Source of the DNA: Candidatus Planktophila vernalis
Lineage (GTDB): Bacteria > Actinomycetota > Actinomycetes > Nanopelagicales > Nanopelagicaceae
Reading direction: 5' to 3'
Length of the DNA: 64,000 bases
NCBI RefSeq assembly: GCF_002288185.1
Contig: NZ_CP016776.1
Coordinates: 186,001-250,000 of the forward strand
A model generated the notes under the pieces. The model ran no database searches. It was not told the DNA's origin and was given only the letters and a program-made list of their open reading frames with translations. A program made the position numbers and the translations under genes. Positions 38,370 to 47,414 of the stretch are shown in pieces; position 1 is the first letter of the stretch; every line of letters starts with the position of its first letter.

Positions 38370-38398
38370 TTAAATTACTAGTGGGTAACTAGTAGATT
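38370..38398 (+). promoter_or_regulatory. Promoter with dyad in the spacer, in front of the binding-protein gene
   Basis: TTAAAT and TAGATT are 17 bases apart. The perfect inverted repeat TACTAGT-N5-ACTAGTA occupies 38376-38394, that is the whole spacer and the first bases of the -10. This placement suits a regulator binding between the promoter elements. The -35 is weak. Confidence 0.45.
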
Positions 38399-38434
38399 AC
38401 GAGAAGTTTAACAACCCTCGATGGAAGGAAAACA

Positions 38435-39730
38435 ATGATCAGAAAGACTCGTGCAAAGGGGACCTGGCTTGCAGCCACGGTGCTCGCAGTTGGCAGCCTA
38501 TTTGCAACAGCGCTCCCAGCACACGCAGAGACAGGAGTGAGCAGCAGCGAGATCAAGCTCGGTATCACTCTTCCTCTTACTGGAGCAGCATCGCCAGGCT
38601 ATAACAAGATCGGCAATGCTATGAACGCCTACTTCAAGTATGTCAATGACAACGGTGGAGTCTATGGCCGCAAGATCACGCTCATCCAAAAAAATGATGA
38701 GTACTCTCCTCAATTGTCGATTGCTAAGACAAATGAATTAATTTTAAAGGATAAAGTTTTTGCACTAGTCGGCCCACTTGGAACTGCAAACTACACATCA
38801 GTACATAAGTCTGTAGGCATTGCCAAGCGCGGCGTTCCAAGTCTTTTCCTCAACACTGGATTTAGTGGATTTGCAAATAAGAAAACCTATCCAACCTCTT
38901 TCATGGTTCTTCCTTCCTACGCAATGGAAGCAAAGATCATCGCGAAATTCCTCAAAGAGAATCATGCTGGAAAGAAACTCGGCATTGTTTATCAGAACGA
39001 TGAATTCGGAATTGATGGAATGGGCGCATTTAAGGCAGCTGGTACCAAATTTGATGTAAGCGTGGCTTACACATCTGGTACTCAGAGCGCAGCAACTGCA
39101 CAGACCTGGGTCTCCCAGCTTGCAGCAGGTGGAGCTCAAGTAGTTGTCTTCTTTGGCGTAACTTCAGCAACAGCTCCGCTACTTGCAGTAGCTGCAGCAG
39201 CTAAGTACGCACCACAGTGGATCCTTGGATCAGTTGGTGCAGACCCATTAACTCTTCGAGCACTTGGTGTTCCTCTAGCAGTTCTCAATGGCGCACAGAC
39301 TCCAGCTGGTAATCCATCACCAAATGACACTAGCGATGAGTACGTCAAGCAGTTCCAAGAGGTCAATACCAAGTACAACACTGGTACTGCATTTGATGAC
39401 TATGTACTTCAAGGTATGAACATCGCCCTCATGACTGTTCAAGGTCTACGGGCTGCAGGTTCAAGCCCAACCCGTAAGAAATTGATAAGCGCTATGGAAG
39501 CCAAGGGTTCAACCTTTGCATCTGTTGCCTACTCTCCTCTCGGGTTTTCAAAGACCAGCAACGTTGGTCATACCGGTTACTACATGGCAGTTATGGATGC
39601 CAACGGAGATAGAAAGCCATTCGGTGGAAAAGTAACTCTTTACACCACTGATAGTGGCTCTGGTCCAGTTGTGGTATCCACCTTCAAACGTCCTGCAATG
39701 CCAGCGAGAGGATTACCAAGTAACTCATGA
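38435..39730 (+). CDS. livK: ABC transporter substrate-binding protein, branched-chain amino acid type
   Basis: A 431-residue secreted binding protein with a cleavable signal peptide (LAATVLAVGSLFATALPAHA) and the periplasmic-binding fold I core: IKLGITLPLTGAASPGYNKIG, INDNGGVYGRKI-like (VNDNGGVYGRKI), VFALVGPLGT and LGIVYQNDEFGIDG. GGAAGG precedes the ATG. There is no lipobox cysteine, which is unusual for a Gram-positive binding protein: retention at the cell surface is unexplained. It completes livGFHM and overlaps the hydrolase gene by 4 bases. The real substrate may be an amino acid, amide or aromatic acid. Confidence 0.9.
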   Translation: MIRKTRAKGTWLAATVLAVGSLFATALPAHAETGVSSSEIKLGITLPLTGAASPGYNKIGNAMNAYFKYVNDNGGVYGRKITLIQKNDEYSPQLSIAKTNELILKDKVFALVGPLGTANYTSVHKSVGIAKRGVPSLFLNTGFSGFANKKTYPTSFMVLPSYAMEAKIIAKFLKENHAGKKLGIVYQNDEFGIDGMGAFKAAGTKFDVSVAYTSGTQSAATAQTWVSQLAAGGAQVVVFFGVTSATAPLLAVAAAAKYAPQWILGSVGADPLTLRALGVPLAVLNGAQTPAGNPSPNDTSDEYVKQFQEVNTKYNTGTAFDDYVLQGMNIALMTVQGLRAAGSSPTRKKLISAMEAKGSTFASVAYSPLGFSKTSNVGHTGYYMAVMDANGDRKPFGGKVTLYTTDSGSGPVVVSTFKRPAMPARGLPSNS

Positions 39731-41346
39731 GAAACTTTAAATTCAAGCGTTCCTTAACGCTCATAGCAGTTACATCACTGCTCTCAATTACCATCGTCTC
39801 AATTCCAACGGTCGCACAAGCAGCTCCTGCTTGTGATGGCAAGAGTCCAGTTCAGACATGTGGTGGTGCGACATCTGATGGTGCACCGTACGCAATGATG
39901 GTTCCTGCAAACTTCAACGGAACTGTCTATCTCTATTCACATGGATATCGTCCAAACGTTCCAGTTCCTGCTGGAATTCCTGGATACGGTGGATACACAG
40001 TTACCAATACGCCTCAACCTGGTCCAAACGAAACTGTAATTGGTGCGCTTTTGGCTAAGGGATATGGCGTTGTCGGTTCAGGATTTGCACGCCAAGGTTG
40101 GAATGCAGATTCAGCTATCAAAACCAACGTTGAACTTGTAGGACTGTTCAAGAAGCAGTTTACAAAGACCACAAAAGTTGTTGCATGGGGTGAATCACTT
40201 GGTGGTTTCATTACTCAAGCGCTCGCAGAGAAGCATTCAGATCTCTTCAGTGCTGCAGCACCACTATGTATGGCTAGCGATGTGACTCCGCTTATGACAA
40301 TGGCAGGAGATGCCCTCTGGGGATTGAAGACTTTCTTTGATCCAACAATTAAGGGCGGTAATTACTCAGCTGGAACTGCAGGTTATGCCGAGGCGATGGG
40401 CGACCTAGTAAAGGTCTTCACAGTTATCGGAACATTGCAGGCAGCTTTTGCAGCCAACCCAAGCACTCCAGCTTGGCCAGCAACATCAAAGGTTCCAGAT
40501 GCAATCAAGGGAATTCCTTCACGAAGCGCACTTGTAATGGTTGCGTTGATGTCTGGAATTCCAATGCAATCTGCACACTTTGATTCAACTTCAGCACCTG
40601 CTGGTTTGCCGGCTTCAAACACGCTGTCGTTCCAGGTTGCAATTAACCCTGCGTTCGCAGCTCTTGAGAACGTAGCAAACGCTGCAGCACTTGCAGTTCT
40701 TGCAACGCATGATCTTGAGCTACAAGCTGGTGGTGCAATATTTGATAACACCGCTACTGACTATGCAGCACGTATTGCAGAAGAACAATTCATCTGGGCT
40801 TCAGCACTTTCTGGTAACTCAGGAACAGGTGGACTTCTCAGTGTTCTTGCTGCATCACCACGCGCTAAGGCAAGTCCAGCTGCAGTGGCGAAGTTGAAGA
40901 CACTTGGTTCCCATTCTGGAAAGGTTGATATTCCAACCATTCTCTTAACGGGCACTGCTGATCCAATAACTACTGCTGGAAACCAACAGTCAGTTGTTGA
41001 TAAGTATGCAACGTATTGGGCAGACAAGTGGGTAGCTGCAAGAAAGGCAGGAGATCGCAAGCGTCCTGCTAACAACCAGCTCGTCCTCTGGAACTTCCCA
41101 AGTGCGAAGTACAGCAAGTACACAGCTGCTGGAGCACCAGATACATCTGTTCCAGCTGCATCTGGTACTAACCACTGTAACTTCACCACATCTCAGTACA
41201 TGGCAGTAGCAGAACTACTTGCTTATGCTGCTGATAATGGTAAGAACCTCTCAGGAGGTCCAATGCTCACCAAGATTCGTAAGGCAGGAAATATGACTTA
41301 CGATCGTGGCTATAGCGCTCCACAGTTGAAGTACTACGGAGGATAA
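39727..41346 (+). CDS. Secreted alpha/beta hydrolase
   Basis: A 539-residue exported protein with a signal peptide ending VAQA-A and an alpha/beta-hydrolase core. The nucleophile elbow is GESLGG (Ser157); a likely acid is the Asp in LLTGTADPIT near residue 417 and a likely base is the His in GTNHCNF near residue 497. A large, low-complexity lid-like insert rich in Ala lies between the elbow and the acid. Two cysteines soon after the signal cleavage site could form a disulfide. Its ATG overlaps the stop of livK (ATGA), so hydrolase and binding protein are made together, suggesting that it releases the solute that the importer takes up. Substrate unknown. Confidence 0.8.
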   Translation: MRNFKFKRSLTLIAVTSLLSITIVSIPTVAQAAPACDGKSPVQTCGGATSDGAPYAMMVPANFNGTVYLYSHGYRPNVPVPAGIPGYGGYTVTNTPQPGPNETVIGALLAKGYGVVGSGFARQGWNADSAIKTNVELVGLFKKQFTKTTKVVAWGESLGGFITQALAEKHSDLFSAAAPLCMASDVTPLMTMAGDALWGLKTFFDPTIKGGNYSAGTAGYAEAMGDLVKVFTVIGTLQAAFAANPSTPAWPATSKVPDAIKGIPSRSALVMVALMSGIPMQSAHFDSTSAPAGLPASNTLSFQVAINPAFAALENVANAAALAVLATHDLELQAGGAIFDNTATDYAARIAEEQFIWASALSGNSGTGGLLSVLAASPRAKASPAAVAKLKTLGSHSGKVDIPTILLTGTADPITTAGNQQSVVDKYATYWADKWVAARKAGDRKRPANNQLVLWNFPSAKYSKYTAAGAPDTSVPAASGTNHCNFTTSQYMAVAELLAYAADNGKNLSGGPMLTKIRKAGNMTYDRGYSAPQLKYYGG

Positions 41347-41371
41347 TCTCCAGTAATACATCGAGGGTAGT

Positions 41372-41410
41372 AAACGGGGGCTTCGGGAAACCGAGGCCCC
41401 CGTTTCCTTT
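41372..41410 (+). terminator. Rho-independent terminator of the liv-hydrolase transcript
   Basis: A 15-bp stem with one G-T pair (from 41372-41386 to 41391-41405) and a GAAA tetraloop is followed by CCTTT. The pairing AAACGGGGGC / GCCCCCGTTT is perfect. It lies immediately before the -10 of tsaE. Confidence 0.92.
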
Positions 41411-41415
41411 ACTCT
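41410..41415 (+). promoter_or_regulatory. -10 element of leaderless tsaE promoter
   Basis: TACTCT lies 6 bases before the tsaE GTG and overlaps the last base of the preceding terminator tail. No Shine-Dalgarno precedes the start. Confidence 0.5.
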
Positions 41416-41421
41416 TAAGCG

Positions 41422-41859
41422 GTGAAGATTGAGGTAGCAAGCACAGAGCAGATGCTTATTCTCGGCATCTCTCTTTCTGCGCAACTCAAAGCTGGCGACC
41501 TAATACTCATTAATGGCCCCCTCGGTGCAGGAAAGACAGTGTTAGCCCAAGGTATTGGCAAAGGTTTAGGAATAGATGACATCACATCTCCTACATTTGT
41601 AATCTCTAGAACACATAAAGCAGTCATTCCCATGATTCACGTGGATGCATACCGCTTAATTGATACCGAGAACCCCAATCTTTATTTGGATGATCTGGAT
41701 TTAGACACAGAAAACTCAGTCACAGTTGTTGAGTGGGGCGGAGCAGAATCTGCACGTTTGAGTGAAGATCGCCTAGAGATAAGCATTGATAGAACAAATG
41801 AGATTCGCCAAGTTGAGATTAAAGCCATTGGTGCTCGCTGGGATGGCTTTGCGCTATGA
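41422..41859 (+). CDS. tsaE: tRNA threonylcarbamoyladenosine biosynthesis ATPase TsaE
   Basis: TsaE is the P-loop ATPase that supports the TsaBD complex in making t6A37 on tRNAs. The 145-residue protein has GPLGAGKTVLAQGIGKGLGI as Walker A, SPTFVISR and the aspartate-rich HVDAYRL, then VTVVEWGG, all family features. The start is GTG without a ribosome binding site. It opens the tsaE-tsaB-rimI-tsaD cluster, whose genes overlap by 4 bases each. Confidence 0.95.
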   Translation: MKIEVASTEQMLILGISLSAQLKAGDLILINGPLGAGKTVLAQGIGKGLGIDDITSPTFVISRTHKAVIPMIHVDAYRLIDTENPNLYLDDLDLDTENSVTVVEWGGAESARLSEDRLEISIDRTNEIRQVEIKAIGARWDGFAL

Positions 41860-42392
41860 CAATTACTCTAGCTATTGATACCTCCACTTCTCGCACATCA
41901 GTTGCGATTATTGAAGATGGATCAATACTGTGGAGTGGGCACAGAGATGGTGCAACAGAACATGGTCCAGCTCTTCCCTCACTGGTTCAAGAAGGCATCA
42001 AAGGTTTTGCTATCGATGAAGTTGTAGTTGGGATGGGGCCTGGGCCATTTACAGGATTGCGTGTGGGAATCGCTTTTGCACAAAGCTTTGCATTAGCGCG
42101 AGGGATTTTGGTTCGTGGAGTGTGCTCACTCGATGCCATCGCAGCACAGGTTGATGAAAAAGACTTTATTGTCACTGTCGATGCCAGACGCAAAGAGGTT
42201 TATTGGGCTCGATATAAAGATGGAGTTCGTGTTGGCGAACCAGCTGTGAGTTTTCCAGCAGATGTTTCAGGTGCCCCTATTCATCCTGATCTTTATCCTG
42301 ATATGAAAGCGCTAGTTGCACTTACCGGCAACATTATTGAACCGATGTATTTGCGCAGACCTGATGCAGTGGCAACGGCGGATCGAAAATGA
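41856..42392 (+). CDS. tsaB: tRNA threonylcarbamoyladenosine biosynthesis protein TsaB
   Basis: TsaB is the inactive ASKHA-fold partner that activates TsaD. The 178 residues contain ITLAIDTSTSRTSVAI at the N-terminus and VVVGMGPGPFTGLRVGIAFA, the TsaB signature. It is clearly shorter than the 210-230 residues usual for the family, with loss in the second domain, consistent with genome streamlining. It overlaps tsaE and rimI by 4 bases. Confidence 0.92.
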   Translation: MTITLAIDTSTSRTSVAIIEDGSILWSGHRDGATEHGPALPSLVQEGIKGFAIDEVVVGMGPGPFTGLRVGIAFAQSFALARGILVRGVCSLDAIAAQVDEKDFIVTVDARRKEVYWARYKDGVRVGEPAVSFPADVSGAPIHPDLYPDMKALVALTGNIIEPMYLRRPDAVATADRK

Positions 42393-42835
42393 TTACTTAT
42401 CGCGACGCTAACTCCTTTGACATCCCTGTTCTAGTGTCTTTAGATAAAGAGTTGTTTCCATATTCGCCTTGGTCTGCGGGGCAATATCGCGAAGAGATCT
42501 CTGCCCCCACGCGCCTCTTTGTTGTTGCACTTGATGATGCAAGCAGAGTTATTGGCTATGCAGGGGTTTTTGCACCAGGGGGCACTGAAGCTGATGTTTT
42601 AACCGTGGGCGTTATCCCGCAGCATCGTGGGCAAGGAATTGCTCGAGCATTAATGGCGAGCATTACCAAGTGGGCGCTAGACCAAGGCTCAATTGCCATG
42701 ATGCTAGAAGTTAAAACCGACAATGTTGAAGCGATATCTTTGTATGAATCCCTTGGTTATGCAAAGCTAAATGTTCGAAAAGATTACTTTGGTAGCGGCT
42801 TTGATGCATTAGTGATGCGCAAGGAGCTGCCATGA
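42389..42835 (+). CDS. rimI: Ribosomal protein S18-alanine N-acetyltransferase-like GNAT
   Basis: A GNAT acetyltransferase of 148 residues. The acetyl-CoA binding loop is [17 protein letters not shown] and the C-terminal [16 protein letters not shown] is typical of RimI. RimI acetylates the N-terminal Ala of S18 and some other proteins; its location between tsaB and tsaD is the standard actinobacterial arrangement. Overlaps both neighbours by 4 bases. Confidence 0.92.
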   Translation: MITYRDANSFDIPVLVSLDKELFPYSPWSAGQYREEISAPTRLFVVALDDASRVIGYAGVFAPGGTEADVLTVGVIPQHRGQGIARALMASITKWALDQGSIAMMLEVKTDNVEAISLYESLGYAKLNVRKDYFGSGFDALVMRKELP

Positions 42836-43866
42836 GCGAGCCATTAGTTCTGGGTATTGAAACTTCATGTGATGAAACAGCGGTTGGAATTGTTCGTGGT
42901 CGCACATTGCTGGCAAATGTCATTGCATCTAGCGTTGAAGAACATGCACGTTTTGGGGGAGTAGTTCCTGAGATTGCTAGCAGAGCCCACTTAGAGGCAA
43001 TGCAGCCAACGATTAAAAAAGCCCTAGCTGATGCAAAGGTTTCACTTAACGACATTGATGCAATTGCAGTCACAGCTGGTCCTGGTTTAGTAGGTGCGTT
43101 GCTGGTTGGTGTGGGATCTGCCGCAGGTCTTGCTATTGGTTTAGATAAACCAATTTATGCAGTTAATCATTTAGCGGCCCACGTTAGTGTTGATTACTTA
43201 ACACATGCCCAAGAGATTGAACCAACGATTGCATTACTAGTAAGTGGTGGTCACTCTTCAATTTTGCAGGTCGATGACATTACATCGTCGGTTGTGAAGT
43301 TAGGTCAGACTATTGATGATGCTGCAGGTGAGGCTTTTGACAAAATAGCTAGAGTAATGAAATTAGGTTTTCCAGGAGGACCTGCTATTGATGCAATTGC
43401 TAAAGAGGGCAACGCCACCGCAATTGATTTCCCACGTGGTTTAACAACTTCCAATGATTGGCAAACTCGTCCCTATGACTTTTCTTTCTCAGGTTTAAAG
43501 ACTGCTGTTGCCAGATACTTAGAGAGCGTTCCAGATTATGTTCGCTCCGATGTTGCAGCTTCTTTCCAAGAATCTATTGTTGATGTCTTGATGCTAAAGG
43601 CGCTGGCGGCCTGCAAGGAGAGCGGGATAGATTCATTGGTTATTGCTGGAGGCGTTGCCGCTAACTCCAGATTAAGGGCGGTGGCGGCTTTGCGCTGTGA
43701 AAAGGCCGGTATTCAGCTTCGGATCCCAGCCCCAGGCCTTTGCACCGATAACGGAGCGATGGTGGCCAGCCTGGGCGCTCTCATGGCAGCAGCTGGGCGT
43801 GAGCCTAGCCCTGTGGCATTTGATGCCGATTCCAGCCTGCCAGTAACAGTTGTGAGCCTGTCCTAG
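42832..43866 (+). CDS. tsaD: tRNA N6-adenosine threonylcarbamoyltransferase TsaD
   Basis: TsaD transfers the threonylcarbamoyl group to A37 of ANN-decoding tRNAs. The 344-residue protein shows [15 protein letters not shown], the metal-binding [14 protein letters not shown] (H-x3-H), LLVSGGHSS and the C-terminal [13 protein letters not shown] aspartate motif. It is the last gene of the t6A cluster; the groES promoter follows 6 bases later. Confidence 0.97.
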   Translation: MSEPLVLGIETSCDETAVGIVRGRTLLANVIASSVEEHARFGGVVPEIASRAHLEAMQPTIKKALADAKVSLNDIDAIAVTAGPGLVGALLVGVGSAAGLAIGLDKPIYAVNHLAAHVSVDYLTHAQEIEPTIALLVSGGHSSILQVDDITSSVVKLGQTIDDAAGEAFDKIARVMKLGFPGGPAIDAIAKEGNATAIDFPRGLTTSNDWQTRPYDFSFSGLKTAVARYLESVPDYVRSDVAASFQESIVDVLMLKALAACKESGIDSLVIAGGVAANSRLRAVAALRCEKAGIQLRIPAPGLCTDNGAMVASLGALMAAAGREPSPVAFDADSSLPVTVVSLS

Positions 43867-43871
43867 CCGAT

Positions 43872-43900
43872 TTGCCGTCTGGAATAGCCCCGTCTAACCT
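43872..43900 (+). promoter_or_regulatory. Promoter of groES-groEL
   Basis: TTGCCG and TAACCT are separated by 17 bases, 6 bases after the tsaD stop. The predicted transcript start, near 43907, falls within the CIRCE dyad. Confidence 0.7.
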
Positions 43901-43904
43901 TGCG

Positions 43905-43931
43905 TTAGCACTCACGGGTCCACACTGCTAA
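43905..43931 (+). promoter_or_regulatory. CIRCE element (HrcA operator)
   Basis: TTAGCACTC-N9-CACTGCTAA matches the consensus TTAGCACTC-N9-GAGTGCTAA in the whole left arm and in 7 of 9 bases of the right arm. It overlaps the predicted start of the groES transcript, so HrcA would repress chaperonin expression until heat shock. hrcA itself is not in the window. Confidence 0.88.
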
Positions 43932-43974
43932 CCGGGCCCGCACGAGGAAATCTGAACTAAAAGGAGTTAGGCAC

Positions 43975-44262
43975 ATGGCCATTAAGCCACTAGAAGATCG
44001 CATCGTAATCAAGACAAACGAAGCTGAAACAACAACAGCATCTGGTCTTGTTATCCCAGATACAGCAAAAGAAAAGCCACAAGAGGGCACTGTTATTGCA
44101 GTTGGTCCAGGTCGCTTTGACGATGGTGTTCGCGTTCCAATGGATGTCAAAGTTGGCGATGTAGTTCTTTATAGCAAGTACGGCGGAACTGAAATCAAGC
44201 ACGGTGGAGATGACCTCTTGGTTCTTTCAGCACGCGACATTCTCGCTGTAATCGAGAAGTAA
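43975..44262 (+). CDS. groES: Co-chaperonin GroES
   Basis: The 10-kDa lid of the chaperonin. The 95-residue protein begins [29 protein letters not shown] with the mobile loop, then [11 protein letters not shown] and [40 protein letters not shown] precedes the ATG. Controlled by the CIRCE element upstream; groEL begins on the next base after its stop. Confidence 0.98.
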   Translation: MAIKPLEDRIVIKTNEAETTTASGLVIPDTAKEKPQEGTVIAVGPGRFDDGVRVPMDVKVGDVVLYSKYGGTEIKHGGDDLLVLSARDILAVIEK

Positions 44263-45903
<1,641 letters not shown>

Positions 45904-45919
45904 GAAAAGAACTCAGTAG

Positions 45920-45957
45920 AAAAGCCCCGCAGAAAAATCTGCGGGGCTTTTCTTTTT
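45920..45957. terminator. Bidirectional terminator between groEL and whiB
   Basis: A perfect 13-bp stem (AAAAGCCCCGCAG / CTGCGGGGCTTTT) with a 6-base loop is followed by TCTTTTT on the plus strand; the A-rich left arm provides U residues for the convergent whiB transcript. Confidence 0.95.
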
Positions 45958-45980
45958 CAACTCAGGAGGAGAGTTAAAAC

Positions 45981-46283
45981 TTATGATGCATGTGAAACAT
46001 CTGGAGTAACGTCTTTACCTAAAATTGCTAAGCGATCATCTTCTGAAAGACCGCCCCAAATTCCATATGGCTCTTGCACAGCAAGTGCGTGTGCTCGGCA
46101 TGCAGCAATTACTGGACATGCAGCACATATTGCTTTTGCAGTGTTTTCACGATTGCGTCGGCGCGGACCACGTTCTCCATCAGGATGAAAAAACATCTCA
46201 CTTGGAAGCTCGCGGCATGAACCTTCGTACTGCCATTCCCATTCATCAGCCACGGGACGGGGTAAACGCGAGATTTCAGCCAT
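45981..46283 (-). CDS. whiB: WhiB-family iron-sulfur regulator (WhiB3/WhiD-like)
   Basis: A 100-residue [4Fe-4S] transcription factor that binds sigma A. The four cluster cysteines are Cys23, Cys53, Cys56 and Cys62 (C-x2-C-x5-C) and the turn motif GIWGG lies at 74-78. The flanking MFFHPDGERGPRRR and HALAVQEPYGIWGGLSE are closest to the WhiB3/WhiD subgroup known to me, which senses redox and affects lipid metabolism and differentiation. The start is ATG at 46283 with no Shine-Dalgarno; a near-ideal promoter puts the transcript start at the ATG. It is divergent from the MerR regulator gene. Confidence 0.93.
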   Translation of the reverse strand: MAEISRLPRPVADEWEWQYEGSCRELPSEMFFHPDGERGPRRRNRENTAKAICAACPVIAACRAHALAVQEPYGIWGGLSEDDRLAILGKDVTPDVSHAS

Positions 46284-46289
46284 GGCGAT

Positions 46290-46318
46290 ACTCTACAACC
46301 GCGCCATAGGTTGTTCAA
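46290..46318 (-). promoter_or_regulatory. Leaderless promoter of whiB with MerR-type dyad in the spacer
   Basis: On the minus strand TTGAAC (46313-46318) and TAGAGT (46290-46295) are exactly 17 bases apart, and TAGAGT is 6 bases before the ATG. A perfect dyad ACAACC-N8-GGTTGT (46295-46314) lies in the spacer, where MerR-family proteins bind. The neighbouring divergent gene encodes a MerR-family protein. Confidence 0.7.
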
Positions 46319-46393
46319 GCCCCAACGCTCCAGAAGTTGTTCATGGGCGTGTTTCAACTGGTGAGTTGGCCCACTTCAGGCCACGATTGGCCC

Positions 46394-47278
46394 GTGTCAA
46401 CTAAAGAAGAGCTTCTGACTGTGGCAGCCGTAGCCCGGCGCATCGGTGTAGCCCCTGCCACCCTTCGTACCTGGGATCGCCGTTATGGCCTTGGACCTTC
46501 TGCTCATGAAAGTGGCGAGCACCGACGATACTGCCCAGCCGATTTAGCTCGCCTGACATTAATGCGCAGATTAATTACTAGCGGTGTTTCACCCTGTGAC
46601 GCTGCCGCACAAGCAAAGAGCCACAAAGGCACAGTTAACCTTGAAACAATAGTTACTGATTATGTTGTTCGCGAAGAGTTAGTTGCAGCCCTCCACAAAG
46701 CGGCAAAGGGGCTGGATAAGAAATTTATTGAGGCGGCTTTGCGCAAGGATTTAGCGCAATACGGTGTTGAACAATCCTGGTCTGAAGTCATAGTTCCTCT
46801 TTTACTCATTGTGGGCAATGAGTGGGAGGCAAGTGGCGATGGCATTGAAGTCGAGCACTTGCTGACCGAGGTACTTAAAGGGATTTTGCGAGAGCATGTT
46901 GAGGACATCAGAAAGCCTGTGAATGCTCACCCAGTTCTACTTGCATCCGTTGGAGAAGAACTGCACTCACTTGCACTGCATGCACTTGCTGCTGCACTTG
47001 CAGAACGCAAAATCGAAACCTATTTTCTTGGAGCTAGAACTCCACTTGAAGCTTTGTCAGCAATGATTACGCGCTCTGCTCCACCTGCTGTGTTTTTGTG
47101 GGCGCAGCTTTCCAAAAATGCTGACCCAAAGTTTTTCAATGACATCCCAGCTATCAGGCCAATGCCCAGAATGGTTCTGGGTGGACCTGGGTGGAGCCAT
47201 ATTGATTGCAAAGATGTCTCGGTGGTTCACGATATTTCCGATGCCGTGGCAGAGATTGAACGTGCCGTAGGGCTCTAG
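46394..47278 (+). CDS. MerR-family regulator with AdoCbl-binding domain (CarH/LitR-like)
   Basis: A 294-residue regulator with an N-terminal MerR winged helix (LTVAAVARRIGVAPATLRTWDRRYGLGPS) and a C-terminal cobalamin-binding region. From the GTG at 46394 the signature W-x9-EH is Trp144, Glu154, His155, and the probable lower-axial histidine is His191 in E-L-H-S-L-A, spaced 36 residues from His155 much as in CarH. The usual Gly of E-x-H-x-x-G is Ala. The Rossmann-like B12 domain continues with ETYFLGARTPLEALSAMI and MVLGGPGW. The frame is open to TTG 46337 with ATG 46343 as an alternative start; I prefer 46394 because the upstream part is not MerR-like. CarH proteins are AdoCbl-dependent light sensors; that role here is inference. 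Confidence 0.85.
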   Translation: MSTKEELLTVAAVARRIGVAPATLRTWDRRYGLGPSAHESGEHRRYCPADLARLTLMRRLITSGVSPCDAAAQAKSHKGTVNLETIVTDYVVREELVAALHKAAKGLDKKFIEAALRKDLAQYGVEQSWSEVIVPLLLIVGNEWEASGDGIEVEHLLTEVLKGILREHVEDIRKPVNAHPVLLASVGEELHSLALHALAAALAERKIETYFLGARTPLEALSAMITRSAPPAVFLWAQLSKNADPKFFNDIPAIRPMPRMVLGGPGWSHIDCKDVSVVHDISDAVAEIERAVGL

Positions 47279-47414
47279 GGGCATCAGATCGATAGAGGGC
47301 GATAAAAGCAGTGATTTTGTGGCCTATCTCGCGCTTTAGTGGCAGTTTTTTAGTTTAAGCCAGCCCCGCATGGCTATAGGCTTTACCTAATAACCGCCCA
47401 GAAGGAGTTCGCCA

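Noticed and set aside
46025-46309. Open frame antisense to whiB
   Set aside because: WhiB on the minus strand has all four cysteines and GIWGG; the opposite frame has no family features.
47279-47414. Possible small gene or riboswitch before kgd
   Set aside because: No start with a coding frame of useful length and only a weak 5-bp inverted repeat; AT-rich boxes are present but no convincing promoter spacing.
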